Positions 63,276 through 64,000 of a DNA stretch of 64,000 nucleotides are shown here, one piece after another. The DNA lies in contig NZ_PJMX01000001.1 in the NCBI RefSeq assembly GCF_002846415.1, positions 868,001-932,000 of the forward strand, written 5' to 3'. The notes below the pieces were generated by a model. The model was not told where the DNA came from. It saw only the letters and a program-made list of their open reading frames with translations, and made no database searches. The translations under genes were made by a program, and so were the position numbers. Origin of the DNA: Streptomyces sp. TLI_146 (GTDB lineage: Bacteria; Actinomycetota; Actinomycetes; Streptomycetales; Streptomycetaceae). The stretch's first letter is position 1; every line of letters starts with the position of its first letter.

Positions 63276-63468
63276 GTATCTCCTTGAGGGAAGAACAGTG
63301 CGACGCGCGGCCCGGCATCCGAGAACCGCACCGGCCTCGCGTGAACGCACGGCAGCCTACCCAACGTATCCAATGCGCTACACAGAGTGGCACAACAGGT
63401 CACCCCTGCGCGCTACAGCCGACTCCTCACGACGGCGTAGCGTGATGGCCGCTGAGGTGGATCGGCTG

Positions 63469-64000
63469 TCACTTCGCACACAGGGCCGTGTCGACGAACC
63501 GCTGGACGTTGTCGGTCTCCTTTCCGTTGGGCGGGCTGAGGGCGGTGACGGCGGCGCTGGCGGCGCGGCCGCCGTCGGTGACGGCCGCGATCGTGGAGTA
63601 GCCGGGGATGCCGCCCCTGTGGCCCCAGCTCAGCCCGCCGCAGCTCAGCGGCGTGCTCACCAGCCCGAGGCCGAACCGGATGCCGGAGCCCGGCTCGAAG
63701 TCGTCGGGGACCGCGACGGTGGTACGCATCTGGGCCAGCTGAGCGGGCTTGAGGAGCTCCTCGCCGCCGATCAGGGCGGAGAAGAAGCGGTTCAGGTCGC
63801 TGGGGGTGGAGATCATCTGCCCGGCGGCCCAGCCCCAGGAGGGATCCAGCTCCGTGACGTCGTCCAGCGGCGCTCCGGGTTTCGCCGCGTGGTACCCCTT
63901 GGGGTGTGCTTCTCGGATCCGCTCATCGCCCACACCGGGGAAGTAGGTGTGCCGCAGCCCGAGCCGGTCGATGACCCGCTCGGTGATCTCCTCGGCGACC
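63469..64000 (-). CDS. serine beta-lactamase-like hydrolase / D-Ala-D-Ala carboxypeptidase type, N-terminus outside the window
   Basis: The frame is open from the right edge, so only the last 177 residues are seen. VIDRLGLRHTYFPGVG, ELDPSWGWAAGQMISTPSDLNRF and GLSWGHRGGIPGYST are typical of class C/AmpC-like serine hydrolases, and HRGG stands for the KTG-type box. The SxxK and YxN motifs lie outside the window. Whether it is a carboxypeptidase, esterase or lactamase cannot be decided. The protein is probably secreted like its relatives, but the signal peptide is not visible. Confidence 0.88.
   Translation of the reverse strand, partial: VAEEITERVIDRLGLRHTYFPGVGDERIREAHPKGYHAAKPGAPLDDVTELDPSWGWAAGQMISTPSDLNRFFSALIGGEELLKPAQLAQMRTTVAVPDDFEPGSGIRFGLGLVSTPLSCGGLSWGHRGGIPGYSTIAAVTDGGRAASAAVTALSPPNGKETDNVQRFVDTALCAK

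Overview
The window reads as chromosomal DNA of a Streptomyces (or close relative). GC is very high, third codon positions are almost all G or C, GTG starts are common, and the gene set is typical: a 2-methylisoborneol operon, secreted cellulases and xylanase, an Endo H homologue, ALF-repeat proteins, a class IV lanthipeptide locus and many TetR, LacI, LysR and HTH regulators. No rRNA, tRNA, CRISPR array, transposase or integrase was seen.

Layout. 1-2308: end of an unknown gene and a secreted amidase. 2382-8752: a conflict/cell-death-like locus. A caspase-NACHT-glycosyltransferase fusion (minus) is divergent from a small membrane protein and an HTH-NACHT-membrane protein (plus), with a paired 12-bp direct repeat between them. 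8757-13420: two TetR-controlled modules (hydrolase; NTF2-like protein plus MDR oxidoreductase), each with a palindromic operator, then an SDR. 13524-22553: an HTH regulator divergent from a thermolysin-type protease, a MalY-type lyase, a methyltransferase/membrane-protein pair, and a secreted GH65 enzyme. 22999-31820: a secreted repeat-protein and toxin region. It holds ALF-AbfB, two tandem RICIN proteins, another ALF protein, a 1441-residue ALF/coiled-coil/Hint polymorphic toxin, and a tiny putative immunity gene 2 nt after it. 31999-33816: a receptor-like Ser/Thr kinase.

34496-38262 is the encapsulin-linked 2-methylisoborneol operon: family 2B encapsulin shell, terpene cyclase cargo and GPP methyltransferase. 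It ends in a strong hairpin shared with the convergent class IV lanthipeptide locus (lanL 38310-41060, 53-residue precursor 41074-41235). 41560-53343 is mostly housekeeping and accessory genes: Sir2, Eis-like acetyltransferase, Endo H-like glycosidase, beta-propeller, a second DNA sliding clamp, an IMP dehydrogenase family protein, VOC, GNAT, MepB and DoxX.

53510-59938 is a plant cell wall degradation module: a GH12-GH9 operon, a LacI-family repressor and a GH10-CBM2 xylanase. Both glycosidase transcription units have a TTGACG-N17-TAnnnT promoter followed by a CCGAAACTTTCGG-type palindrome centred at about +25, a local regulon with repressor roadblock geometry. 60064-64000 holds an SDR/LysR divergent pair, two proteins of unknown role and the C-terminal part of a serine hydrolase cut by the window edge.
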